DNA of 60,698 bases from DASRQK01 sp964436635 (GTDB lineage Bacteria > Bacteroidota > Bacteroidia > Sphingobacteriales > Sphingobacteriaceae), in the NCBI GenBank assembly GCA_964436635.1, contig CAYTDM010000012.1, positions 1-60,698 on the forward strand. Direction: 5' to 3'. The position numbers and the translations under genes are program-made. Positions 7,907 through 16,696 of this stretch are shown here, piece after piece; position 1 is the stretch's first letter, and each line of letters begins with the position of its first letter. Under the pieces are notes generated by a model that saw only the letters and a program-made list of their open reading frames with translations, made no database searches and had not been told where the DNA came from.

Positions 7907-9727
7907 ATGTTAGATCATTTTCAAGATAAGTTAATTTCAACGGTAAAAGCTGGTACTCAGGAGCTTTTCGGACAAAAAATAGAGAGCGAAAACATTACAT
8001 TGCAAGAAACTCGAAAAGAGTTCGAAGGTCAATTGACCATTGTGGTTTTCCCAATCACTCGATTTTCTAAAAAATCCCCAGAAGAAACAGCGAATATTTT
8101 AGGAGAATATTTACAAAATAATCTTCCTGAAATCAGTCGCTTTAATGTGGTTAAAGGATTCTTAAATCTTGTTTTAACCGATCTGTTTTGGGTACAAATA
8201 CTACAAAATACCATTGCAAAGCCTAACTATGGCAATTTTCCTGCCAATGGAAAATCTTTGATGGTAGAGTATTCATCACCTAATACAAATAAGCCGCTCC
8301 ACCTTGGACATATCCGCAATAATTTATTGGGATACTCGGTGTCGGAAATATTAAAAGCGTATGGATATGATGTCATTAAAGCGAATTTAGTAAATGACAG
8401 AGGCATTCACATTTGTAAGTCTATGTTGGCTTGGAAACTGTGGGGAAATGGCGAGACACCAGCCTCATCTGGTTTAAAAGGCGATCATTTAGTAGGTAAA
8501 TATTATGTGTTATTTGACCAAGCCTATAAAAAAGAAATCGATGCCCTGAAAAGCCAAGGTATGGCGGAAAATGACGCAAAGAAAGAAGCGCCATTGATTA
8601 AAGCTGCCCAAGAAATGTTGCAAAAATGGGAAGCAGGCGATGAGAAGACCATTCAACTTTGGAAAACCATGAATGGATGGGTGTATGAAGGTTTCGAAGC
8701 GAGTTATAACCGTTTGGGCGTTGACTTTGATAAGTTCTATTATGAATCGGATACTTATCTTCTTGGTAAGGACATTATCGAAGAAGGCTTGCAAAAAGGA
8801 GTGTTCTTTAAAAAAGAGGATCAATCGGTTTGGATTGATTTAACTGCTGAAGGCTTGGACGAGAAGTTGGTATTAAGAGGGGATGGAACCTCGGTGTACA
8901 TTACACAAGATTTGGGGACGGCTGAATTAAAATTCAATGATTTCCAAGTTGAGGAATCTATATACGTGGTTGGAAACGAGCAAGATTATCACTTTAAAGT
9001 GCTTTTTGAGATTCTAAAAAAGCTGGGAAAATCTTGGGCAAATGGCCTCTACCATTTATCATACGGCATGGTGGATTTACCTTCAGGCAAGATGAAATCC
9101 AGAGAAGGAACCGTGGTGGATGCGGATGATTTAATGGATGAAATGTACCAAACCGCAAAACAACGTACTGAAGAGTTGGGTAAAACCGAAGGTTTGAGCG
9201 AAGAACAAAAAGATGCCCTCTACGAAATGGTGGGGATGGGCGCTCTAAAATACTTTTTGTTAAAAGTCGAGCCGAAGAAACGCCTTTTGTTTGACCCCAA
9301 AGAATCCATCGATTTTCAAGGGCATACCGGACCATTCATTCAGTATACACACGCAAGAATTCAATCTGTATTATCGAAAGGTAGGGATTTAGGCAGTTCA
9401 TTTGGAACCATCGAACAGACAGGAGTGGATGCGGTTTCCTTATTTGGTGATCGTACTTTAACACCATCTGAACTAGACTTAATCCAACAATTAAGCAATT
9501 ATTCCAACACGATTGCAAGTGCTGCAAAAGATTTTAGTCCGGCGATCGTGGCGAATTACGCCTATGAATTAGCGAAAACATTTAATAAGTTTTATCACGA
9601 AGAGACCATTTTAAAGGCTGAAGTGGAAGCTGTTCGGGATTTCCGCCTATTGATGTCAGCAGCCACAGCCGCTGTAATAGGTAAAAGCATGAAATTGTTA
9701 GGAATTGGCGTTCCAGATCGCATGTAA
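7907..9727 (+). CDS. argS: Arginyl-tRNA synthetase
   Basis: Class I synthetase that charges tRNA-Arg with arginine in the cytosol. The ATP-binding HIGH motif is HLGH (about residues 132-135) within VEYSSPNTNKPLHLGH. The second signature loop is KMKSREG. An N-terminal additional domain (first ~110 residues) and a C-terminal anticodon-binding DALR domain ending in LGIGVPDRM complete the usual layout at 606 residues. The ATG at 7907 is preferred over the in-frame GTG two codons upstream. Both argS and the divergent decarboxylase consume arginine, so shared control through the intergenic palindrome is plausible but unproven. Confidence 0.97.
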   Translation: MLDHFQDKLISTVKAGTQELFGQKIESENITLQETRKEFEGQLTIVVFPITRFSKKSPEETANILGEYLQNNLPEISRFNVVKGFLNLVLTDLFWVQILQNTIAKPNYGNFPANGKSLMVEYSSPNTNKPLHLGHIRNNLLGYSVSEILKAYGYDVIKANLVNDRGIHICKSMLAWKLWGNGETPASSGLKGDHLVGKYYVLFDQAYKKEIDALKSQGMAENDAKKEAPLIKAAQEMLQKWEAGDEKTIQLWKTMNGWVYEGFEASYNRLGVDFDKFYYESDTYLLGKDIIEEGLQKGVFFKKEDQSVWIDLTAEGLDEKLVLRGDGTSVYITQDLGTAELKFNDFQVEESIYVVGNEQDYHFKVLFEILKKLGKSWANGLYHLSYGMVDLPSGKMKSREGTVVDADDLMDEMYQTAKQRTEELGKTEGLSEEQKDALYEMVGMGALKYFLLKVEPKKRLLFDPKESIDFQGHTGPFIQYTHARIQSVLSKGRDLGSSFGTIEQTGVDAVSLFGDRTLTPSELDLIQQLSNYSNTIASAAKDFSPAIVANYAYELAKTFNKFYHEETILKAEVEAVRDFRLLMSAATAAVIGKSMKLLGIGVPDRM

Positions 9728-9741
9728 GCCGACCGAAAGTG

Positions 9742-10980
9742 ATGCAAGCCCGCATGAATATTCAGCAAGATTTTGACGCCGTAATTATTGGTGGAGGAGC
9801 TTGTGGATTAATGTGTGCAGCGCAGGCAGGGCGTATGGGTAAAAAGGTTTTGCTGTTGGAGCGAAATGATCGTTTGGGGGCAAAAATATTGATATCCGGT
9901 GGAGGTCGATGTAATTACACCAATCTTCATACCACGCCGGCCAATTTTGTGTCCAACGATCCTGGATTTTCTGCTCCAATCTTCGAACAATGGTCCGTAC
10001 AAGATACCATTGATTTTTTTGAATCGAACGACATTTATGGTCAGGAAAAAACTCTTGGCCAATTATTTCCCACGACAAATAAAGCGAAAGATATCGTCGC
10101 AGTATTCGAAAGAATTCTTCGAGAAACTTCTCAAACCGTCCTGTTAAATGCGTTAGTGAAGGAAGTGACGAAAGACGACTCGAATTTCGTCATTCATACA
10201 GAAGTCCAGGGAACCGAGCAGATTTTCACCGCGAAGCAAGTAGTATTTGCTTCAGGCGGATTGCCGGTGGCCAAATTGGGAGCATCTGATTTTGCCATTA
10301 GAACCGCTTCAAAATTTGGTTTACCCATCGTTCCTACAGCTCCTGCATTGGTACCCTTAGTCATTACCGGAAAAAATGCCGAATGGTATGCTGCACTTTC
10401 AGGCAATACCGTATTCGCACGTGTCAGCAATGCAAGAATATCGTTTGAGGAGCAAATATTATTTACCCACTGGGGGCTGAGCGGCCCTGCCATTCTGCAA
10501 ATTTCATCGTATTGGAGAGCAGGAGAGTCGATTTTTATCAACTTGTTGCCTCAGCAAGACATCGCCCAATTAATCAAGGAAGAGCGCGAAAATGGTGGTC
10601 GAAAATTAGTTCACCAATTATTAAAGGACTATTTTTCTAAACGTTTAATAGACGCTTTGTGCCAATTGCTGCCTTTGGACACCAAAATAGCTTCATTAAG
10701 TAAAGCAGATGCTACTTTGATCTCCAAAAACATTCATAAATTTGAAGTAAAACCCGCCTCCGATAAAGGCTACGATAAAGCAGAAGTGATGCGAGGAGGG
10801 GTCGCAACAGATTCGCTTCATCCGGATACTTTAATGGCAAAGGACATTCCAGGGATGTATTTCGGAGGGGAAGCCGTGGACATGACTGGCTGGTTAGGCG
10901 GATATAATTTTCAATGGGCCTGGGCTTCTGGATTTGTTATCGCCAAATCACTTCAGTCTTTTGCTGTATCAAAAACCTAA
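9742..10980 (+). CDS. HI0933/YhiN-family flavoprotein (putative NAD(P)/FAD oxidoreductase)
   Basis: FAD-binding protein with an N-terminal dinucleotide fold (VIIGGGACGLMCAAQAG), followed by the family's characteristic ISGGGRCNYTN. The C-terminus carries GGVATDSLHP and the FAD-contacting GGYNFQWAWASG. The biochemical role of this widespread family remains uncertain. It begins 14 bp after the argS stop (ATG at 9742; another ATG at 9754 is equally possible), so it is probably in the same transcript. It is about 410 residues, a normal length for the family. Confidence 0.88.
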   Translation: MQARMNIQQDFDAVIIGGGACGLMCAAQAGRMGKKVLLLERNDRLGAKILISGGGRCNYTNLHTTPANFVSNDPGFSAPIFEQWSVQDTIDFFESNDIYGQEKTLGQLFPTTNKAKDIVAVFERILRETSQTVLLNALVKEVTKDDSNFVIHTEVQGTEQIFTAKQVVFASGGLPVAKLGASDFAIRTASKFGLPIVPTAPALVPLVITGKNAEWYAALSGNTVFARVSNARISFEEQILFTHWGLSGPAILQISSYWRAGESIFINLLPQQDIAQLIKEERENGGRKLVHQLLKDYFSKRLIDALCQLLPLDTKIASLSKADATLISKNIHKFEVKPASDKGYDKAEVMRGGVATDSLHPDTLMAKDIPGMYFGGEAVDMTGWLGGYNFQWAWASGFVIAKSLQSFAVSKT

Positions 10981-10996
10981 ACGTACACGACATACT

Positions 10997-12319
10997 ATGG
11001 ATGCATTAAAGAAAGATCATAAACCCACCATCCGTGCTTGGGCGATGTTTGATTGGTCGAATTCGGTCTATAATTTGGTCATTACCTCAACGATTTTTCC
11101 AGCCTATTACAACGCGATCACGTACACACAAATGAACGGTGACGTGGTTCATTTTTTTGGAATTCCGGTCGTCAATACCGCTTTATCTAATTTTGCGTTG
11201 GGTTTTGCCTATCTCATCATGGCTTTTCTCTTGCCGATGCTATCCGCAGTCGCAGATTATAAGCAAAATCGCATGATGTTCATGAAGTTTTTCACCTATT
11301 TGGGTGGAGCAGCATGTTGTGGGTTGTTCTTTTTTAAGCTGGAAACCCTTGAATGGGGGATCATCTGCTTTGTGTTTGCGGCGATCGGATATATTGGAGG
11401 TTTGTTATTTAATAATTCCTATTTGCCTCAGATCGCCAGTGTAGAACGGCAAGATCAGGTGAGTGCATTGGGTTTTTCTTATGGATATATCGGCTGTGTA
11501 ACCTTACAAATCATTTGTTTTATCCTTATTTTAAAGCCTGAATGGTTTGGCATTTCAGATCCAAGTCTTCCTCCCCGAATTTCCTTTTTATTAGTCGGGA
11601 TTTGGTGGATGAGCTTTGCGCAAATTCCGTTTAAAAAATTACCGCAAGATCCTGTAAACAATCAAACCCTACATACAAAAATATTTAAAAAGGGATTTGA
11701 AGAGCTTCTAATTGTGTTTAATAAGGTAAAGCAAATAAGAGAAATCAGGAACTTTTTGCCGGCTTATTTTTTCTATTCCATTGGGGTACAAACCTTGATG
11801 GTCGTGGCGGCTGCCTTCGGAGAAAAGGTATTACAATTAGGAACGACTAAATTAATTGGAACCATTTTACTGATTCAACTCGTGGCCATTCTGGGTGCGA
11901 AACTCATGTCTTGGCTTTCAACCTTTATTGGGAATGTGCGCGTACTTATTCTGGTAGTGAGCATTTGGATGGGAATTTGCTTCGCTGCCTATACGATTCA
12001 AACCGAGTATGAATTTTATATATTAGCTTCACTTGTCGGCCTCGTGATGGGCGGAATCCAATCTTTGTCTAGATCGACCTATTCTAAATTAATTCCTGAA
12101 GGCACGGAGGATACGGCTTCGTTTTTTAGTTTTTATGAGGTGACTGAAAAAATCGCCATTGTTTGCGGATTGTTTTCCTTCGCGGCGATCGAACAAATCA
12201 CGGGCAATATTAGAAATTCTGCATTGAGCTTAGCTGTATTTTTCTTTATTGGAATTCTGCTGTTGATTCGAATGTGGTGGTTGGATAAGAAATTTGCTGC
12301 GCAAAAGGAATTTAAATAA
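10997..12319 (+). CDS. MFS transporter, UMF1 (Atg22-like) family
   Basis: Integral membrane protein of about 440 residues with roughly 12 helices. The N-terminal RAWAMFDWSNSVYNLVI matches the UMF1 family signature (DWANSAY-like). The start is placed at the ATG at 10997, giving MDALKKDHKPT; the longer open frame would overlap the preceding gene by about 47 bp. Bacterial UMF1 substrates are generally unknown, and nothing here identifies one. It follows the flavoprotein gene by 16 bp and probably closes the argS transcript. No hairpin terminator follows, but a weak 20-bp repeat begins at its last codons. Confidence 0.85.
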   Translation: MDALKKDHKPTIRAWAMFDWSNSVYNLVITSTIFPAYYNAITYTQMNGDVVHFFGIPVVNTALSNFALGFAYLIMAFLLPMLSAVADYKQNRMMFMKFFTYLGGAACCGLFFFKLETLEWGIICFVFAAIGYIGGLLFNNSYLPQIASVERQDQVSALGFSYGYIGCVTLQIICFILILKPEWFGISDPSLPPRISFLLVGIWWMSFAQIPFKKLPQDPVNNQTLHTKIFKKGFEELLIVFNKVKQIREIRNFLPAYFFYSIGVQTLMVVAAAFGEKVLQLGTTKLIGTILLIQLVAILGAKLMSWLSTFIGNVRVLILVVSIWMGICFAAYTIQTEYEFYILASLVGLVMGGIQSLSRSTYSKLIPEGTEDTASFFSFYEVTEKIAIVCGLFSFAAIEQITGNIRNSALSLAVFFFIGILLLIRMWWLDKKFAAQKEFK

Positions 12320-12350
12320 ATCTAATCATGTTTAAACTCATCTAAATAAA
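12311..12350 (+). repeat. Weak 20-bp direct repeat spanning the transporter stop codon
   Basis: Two adjacent 20-bp segments starting TTTAAA, with ATCTAA at the same offset, agree at 13 of 20 positions. The first holds the last two codons and the TAA stop. This could be a decayed version of the arrays at 4.3, 25.7, 26.5 and 52.3 kb, or chance in AT-rich DNA. Confidence 0.35.
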
Positions 12351-12363
12351 TTTGGGCTACCAA

Positions 12364-13344
12364 CTAAGCGATCAATAGGTTACAACCTCGAATATCGCTG
12401 TGGTCAAATCTTCCTAATACTTCAAAAGTATCGTCGTCGTAGGTTTTACCTAAGTCTTGCGTCGCAATAAAACTGCAAGCATGGAGGTTCGCTAAATCGA
12501 TCACGTTGATCCCTCCAGTCATGCCCTGTGGCAAATAGCTCAATGGATCATTGGTGTCTCGAATCATAACTTTCATCCAGGGGGGGCAAGTAAACCGTCC
12601 GTCCCCATCGGAGTAGGCTTGGGATAATAATTCAGTCATTCCGTATTCTGAATGAATTTTTTTCACACCAAAACCTTGGGTTAAGTGTGCATGCACTTCT
12701 TCGCGAATCATTTCTTTTCTTCTTCCTTTCATGCCTCCGGTTTCCATCACGATTAAGTCTGGAAATTCGTGCCCTGAATAGGCTTCTATATAGTCTAAAA
12801 GTGCATAGGTGACGCCGATGAGAAGGGTCTTCGTACCTTTCTTTTTTAGGCTCAAAAGTGCATCGTGTAAATCAGAAAAATTATGGATAAAATACCCGCT
12901 TTCAGGCTGTTTGCTTTGCTGAATGAGGGCGTCCACCATATAGATTAATGAGGAACCCGTGCGTTCCAAATAGGAAGGGAGCAGCGCTAAAATGGTGATC
13001 TCCGATGGATTCCCGTAGAATCGTTCAAACGCTTTTTGAAAACTTTGGTTGTATAGGGTTAAATCATGGACATAATGGGCGCTTTGTTGCATTCCCGTTG
13101 TACCCGAACTGCTGAAAATGATGGCAGTTTCATCCGGAACAGCCGTTACTTTTTTCGTTTTAAAAAACTCGATTGGTAAGAATGGTATGTCTATTATTTG
13201 GTCGATTTTTTCGGGATTTCGACCTAAAAATTTAATATAATCTGCGTATACAGCACAATTTTTTGCCTGGTAACGAAATACCTCCAGGGTGATTTCTTTA
13301 AAATTTGCTGAATTGACTTCGAAAAGATCTGCTGCTCTAACCAT
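12364..13344 (-). CDS. LuxE-like acyl-activating enzyme
   Basis: 326 residues resembling the LuxE/PaaK branch of adenylate-forming enzymes, which activate acyl groups with ATP. The nucleotide-binding signature SSSGTTGMQQS and a later YGMTELLSQAYS motif are clear. The protein is shorter than typical acyl-CoA ligases (about 500) and matches the LuxE acyl-protein synthetase length. No luxC, luxD or luciferase genes are present, so bioluminescence is not implied; the acyl substrate and acceptor are unknown. It has a consensus promoter whose predicted start point is only a few bases before the ATG, so the mRNA is probably close to leaderless. Confidence 0.8.
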   Translation of the reverse strand: MVRAADLFEVNSANFKEITLEVFRYQAKNCAVYADYIKFLGRNPEKIDQIIDIPFLPIEFFKTKKVTAVPDETAIIFSSSGTTGMQQSAHYVHDLTLYNQSFQKAFERFYGNPSEITILALLPSYLERTGSSLIYMVDALIQQSKQPESGYFIHNFSDLHDALLSLKKKGTKTLLIGVTYALLDYIEAYSGHEFPDLIVMETGGMKGRRKEMIREEVHAHLTQGFGVKKIHSEYGMTELLSQAYSDGDGRFTCPPWMKVMIRDTNDPLSYLPQGMTGGINVIDLANLHACSFIATQDLGKTYDDDTFEVLGRFDHSDIRGCNLLIA

Positions 13345-13354
13345 GTACTACTTG

Positions 13355-13385
13355 CAAAGGTACGGATTGAGTATTGAATAACAAA
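13355..13385 (-). promoter_or_regulatory. Promoter of the LuxE-like gene (TTTG-N19-TACCTTTG)
   Basis: On the minus strand TTTG (13382-13385) and TACCTTTG (13355-13362) are exactly 19 nt apart. The ATG at 13344 lies 10 nt past the -7 box, leaving a leader of only about 3-6 nt. Confidence 0.8.
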
Positions 13386-13433
13386 TTGCCAATTATCCAG
13401 GATTATTCTGTAATTTCGCATAAAATTATTAAT

Positions 13434-14261
13434 ATGTACGAACGTCGATCCGAACACCGAAATGAGCACCGATCATCGCATCGTTCCGAATACCGAACTG
13501 AGCAACGAGATTTTAAACGCGAGAAGCGAGAAACAAATCAGCAGGTTTATGGCATTCGAGCGGTAATGGAAGCCATTGAAAGCGGAAAAGAAATAGAATC
13601 ATTGTTTATTCAACGGGGGCTATCAGGTCCTTTATTGAATGAATTAAAGCAATTGATTAAAGAACATGGGATTAGCTATCAGCAAGTTCCCATCGAAAAA
13701 TTAAATCGCATTACAAGGAAGAATCACCAAGGTGTCATCGGGGTGATTTCTCCAATCGCCTACCAACGGGTGGAAGATGTCTTGCCTATTATTTTTGAGA
13801 AGGGTGAAGTGCCGCTATTCTTGATTTTAGACGGAATTACGGATGTAAGAAATCTGGGTGCGATCGCAAGAAGTGCTGAATGTTCAGGGGTGCATGCATT
13901 GGTAGTTCCAAGCAAAGGATCTGCTGAAATAAATCCAGACACCATTAAGACTTCTGCTGGAGCACTTTATAAAATTCAGGTGTGTAGAGAAGACAGCCTT
14001 TCTAAAACAGTTAAATTTCTTCAAGAATCAGGGGTTAAAGTTGTGGTATGTACTGAAAAGACAAAGGATTTAATTTATGATGTCGATTTCACTGGACCGA
14101 CTGCCATCATTATGGGGTCTGAGGAAAGTGGGGTAAGCGATGATTTAATTCGCGTGAGCGATGATTTGGCGAAAATCCCTATGTACGGTGAGATCGGTTC
14201 TTTAAATGTATCCGTTGCCAGCGGAATCGTTTTATACGAAGCAGTTCGTCAACGTATTTAA
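13434..14261 (+). CDS. rlmB: 23S rRNA 2'-O-methyltransferase RlmB (SpoU family)
   Basis: SPOUT methyltransferase that uses SAM to methylate a guanosine in 23S rRNA. An N-terminal substrate-binding domain (VYGIRAVMEAIE) precedes the catalytic domain with the three SpoU motifs: LDGITDVRNLGAIARSAE, GSEESGVSDDL, and IPMYGEIGSLNVSVASGI. The ATG at 13434 is chosen because the upstream extension overlaps the promoter region of the divergent gene. The protein (276 residues) is about 25-30 longer than E. coli RlmB, owing to an Arg-rich tail with five tetrapeptides of the form R-x-x-[HYQ] at residues 4-23. That tail may bind RNA or simply be a repeat expansion. Confidence 0.92.
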   Translation: MYERRSEHRNEHRSSHRSEYRTEQRDFKREKRETNQQVYGIRAVMEAIESGKEIESLFIQRGLSGPLLNELKQLIKEHGISYQQVPIEKLNRITRKNHQGVIGVISPIAYQRVEDVLPIIFEKGEVPLFLILDGITDVRNLGAIARSAECSGVHALVVPSKGSAEINPDTIKTSAGALYKIQVCREDSLSKTVKFLQESGVKVVVCTEKTKDLIYDVDFTGPTAIIMGSEESGVSDDLIRVSDDLAKIPMYGEIGSLNVSVASGIVLYEAVRQRI

Positions 14262-14319
14262 TTTCAAAATATTTCAAATCATTCACACTACCGAACGTTT
14301 ATTAAGTTCGATATAAGAC

Positions 14320-14357
14320 AAAAAAAAATGCTATCCAGATGGATAGCATTTTTTGTT
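14320..14357. terminator. Bidirectional terminator between rlmB and the TPR genes
   Basis: Perfect 9-bp arms (14328-14336 and 14341-14349) around a 4-nt loop are flanked by an A-run on the left and a T-run on the right, so it can end both converging transcripts. Confidence 0.92.
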
Positions 14358-14375
14358 TTATCTATTTAATAGGGA

Positions 14376-15557
14376 TTAATATCCGCCTAAAGCATCAATT
14401 TTAGCTTGTAATTCTGCTGCCTTTTCTTGATTATCTTTAATTTGATAATATTTCTGAAGGTTTGCAAGCGCGATTAAGTTCGTGTCATTCAAATCTACTG
14501 CTTTTTGTAAATACGGATAAGCCGAGTCAAAAATTGCAAAAGTTTTTTCAATTTCTGCATCGTATTGCTGTTGTGTGATATCGCGTTGATTATTTACAAT
14601 ATTCCAGTTATCAATACCTTTATTCAAGATCAATCCGCCTAAGTTAATATTGGCATCTACATAATCAGGATCGATTGATAAAGCTTTTCTGTATGCTTCT
14701 TCCGCTTTATCTATATTTTCTGAAGAACCATAAGCAATTCCTAAATAATAGTATAATTGTTTGTTGTTAGGGTCTTTTGACACTAAATTTTCAATACTAC
14801 CAATTACTTCTTTCTCATTGCCTACCATTAGGTTGTATTCAATATATTGCGTAGCAACCTCAGTGTCTTCTGGGTAGATTTCCATTCCTTTATTTACATA
14901 TTTCACAGCTTCTACTGTATCTGTTTTCATTAAGAAAATACGAGGAATGTCTAACACGATTTGTTTGTGGCTTGAAAACTCTGGAGCATCTAATAGCTTA
15001 ATGTATTTCGCTAAAGCGTTATCGTAATCCTGGGATTGTACTGCTGCCGCTCCAGCATAATATAATAAAGTGGTATCACCAGGAATGAATTTTTCAGCTT
15101 TATCAAATCCAACATAAGCCGCTTTGAAATCTTGCTCTTCCCATGCCTTAATTCCGAAATTTAACTCGTATTGAGCTAAAATATAAGATAAAGCAGTGAT
15201 GTTTTCGCTGTGCTCGTTTTGTGCGTCCATAGCTTTTGCTTTCGCAATCGCATCTACAGCGATGTCAAAGTATTCTTTAGCTTTATCACCTTGATTTAAT
15301 AAGGCTAAATCACCATTCACTAAACCGTAATATACCCAAGTTTCAGCCAGATCTTTTGTTTTATCGTGTTCAACCGCTTTAATCAATGCTTGATGGGCCG
15401 TATTCAAATCATTCATCCCTAACTGAGGAGTCCCGACTGATTTTACATCCGAAAATTTAGTGTAACTAGTTTTTGCTTTTCGCAAATTGCTAGTTTGTGA
15501 AAAGGCTACCGTTGTTAATAACAAAAGTGCCAAAGATAAAATTGATCTCAATTTCAT
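14376..15557 (-). CDS. Exported TPR-repeat protein
   Basis: 393 residues with a Sec signal peptide (cleavage near AFSQ) and several tetratricopeptide repeats, the clearest being the canonical stretch around LYYYLGIAYG...AEEAYRKALSIDPDY. It is a likely periplasmic scaffold protein with no catalytic motif. It starts 2 bp after the preceding TPR gene, which itself overlaps the gyrA stop, so all three genes form one operon ending at the 14320-14357 terminator. The gyrA-TPR neighbourhood recurs in Bacteroidota, but the role of the TPR proteins is unknown to me. Confidence 0.85.
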   Translation of the reverse strand: MKLRSILSLALLLLTTVAFSQTSNLRKAKTSYTKFSDVKSVGTPQLGMNDLNTAHQALIKAVEHDKTKDLAETWVYYGLVNGDLALLNQGDKAKEYFDIAVDAIAKAKAMDAQNEHSENITALSYILAQYELNFGIKAWEEQDFKAAYVGFDKAEKFIPGDTTLLYYAGAAAVQSQDYDNALAKYIKLLDAPEFSSHKQIVLDIPRIFLMKTDTVEAVKYVNKGMEIYPEDTEVATQYIEYNLMVGNEKEVIGSIENLVSKDPNNKQLYYYLGIAYGSSENIDKAEEAYRKALSIDPDYVDANINLGGLILNKGIDNWNIVNNQRDITQQQYDAEIEKTFAIFDSAYPYLQKAVDLNDTNLIALANLQKYYQIKDNQEKAAELQAKIDALGGY

Positions 15558-15559
15558 GT

Positions 15560-16696
15560 TTAATTTAATGTAAGTTGGTCTAAAATGTTGTTTACTCGTT
15601 CCAACTGTAAATAATCACCCTTTGTTTGGTAAAAAATAGCCAAAGACTTCAGGGCATTGATGCCAGTTGGATTTATTTGATTTGCTCTTAATAAGTACTC
15701 TTGTGCGTTTTGTTGATTTGTGCTGTTTTTTGGGTTTTGAATGTATTTTTCTAAATAAATTAATCCGACTCCAAAATTACCATTATAACTGTTTTTGTCA
15801 ATAGCAATCATCTGTTCGTAACAAAATTTTGCCTTTTCAATATTTCCAGTGCTTTCATAAGCGTAAGCTCCAATTTCATATAAAGCTATGTTTTTTGGAT
15901 CTAATTTGAAAGCCTGGTCCAATAATGGAACAATGGCTTCGTGTAAATTTTCTTTTTTAAACGTGTTTATTAATCTAAAAAGGATGCTCGCATTCTCTGG
16001 ATAGTACTCGAATCCTCTTTCCAAAGTTTTAATTACTTGATTCGTGTTTCCCTTTTTATCATATAAATCTGCTAACAAATGTATGTAAGAGGCTTTTGAC
16101 GACCTTGAAGTATTTGTTAATACCTCAAAGCGATTGATGGCTTCATCCACATATCCTAATTTTTCACTTAAGATGGCTAAATTAGGTTTAACATGGTACA
16201 TTTTCTCGTCGATAGAATCCACTTTTCTAAATGAAAAATAGGCTTCCTGAAGATTGTTTTTAGCCAAGGCTTTGTTCGCCCTGATGATATGACCATTCGC
16301 TAAGTTCCGAATGACGTGATTGATCTCAGGCTCACTTTCATAGGAAAGTTGTCGATCTGTCAGCTTTTCCAATGCACGGTGTGCGGTAGACAGAGGATCT
16401 TCACTATATTTTAGTGTTCTGTTTGAGTCCACCACAGAAAGGGTGCTATACACCAAGGCCCTTAATAAGTTGTTTTTGAAGCTGGTCGTATCTCTACGGG
16501 TAGTATACGCGTCATCTGCAAACTTTCTTGCTGCCTCTAACTGCTTTCGATCACCAGATTTCGAATATAATGCGTATTGATTTCTACCTTCTTTCAGGTT
16601 GGATTGAGCAAAAGCGGTGCTATTGAATGCGCAAAGGCAAACAATAAGCACCGGTATGAGTGTAATAAAATTCTTTTTAATTTTATTCTTGTTCAT
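15560..16696 (-). CDS. Exported TPR-repeat protein downstream of gyrA
   Basis: 378 residues with a signal peptide (hydrophobic core 12-28, ending AFAQ) followed by degenerate TPR helices, for example ALYEIGAYAYESTGNIEKAK and the segment after it. The ATG at 16696 lies inside the 3' end of gyrA, overlapping it by 14 bp in another frame, which suggests translational coupling. It resembles the following TPR protein in length and layout, so the pair may be an old duplication. Function unknown. Confidence 0.83.
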   Translation of the reverse strand: MNKNKIKKNFITLIPVLIVCLCAFNSTAFAQSNLKEGRNQYALYSKSGDRKQLEAARKFADDAYTTRRDTTSFKNNLLRALVYSTLSVVDSNRTLKYSEDPLSTAHRALEKLTDRQLSYESEPEINHVIRNLANGHIIRANKALAKNNLQEAYFSFRKVDSIDEKMYHVKPNLAILSEKLGYVDEAINRFEVLTNTSRSSKASYIHLLADLYDKKGNTNQVIKTLERGFEYYPENASILFRLINTFKKENLHEAIVPLLDQAFKLDPKNIALYEIGAYAYESTGNIEKAKFCYEQMIAIDKNSYNGNFGVGLIYLEKYIQNPKNSTNQQNAQEYLLRANQINPTGINALKSLAIFYQTKGDYLQLERVNNILDQLTLN

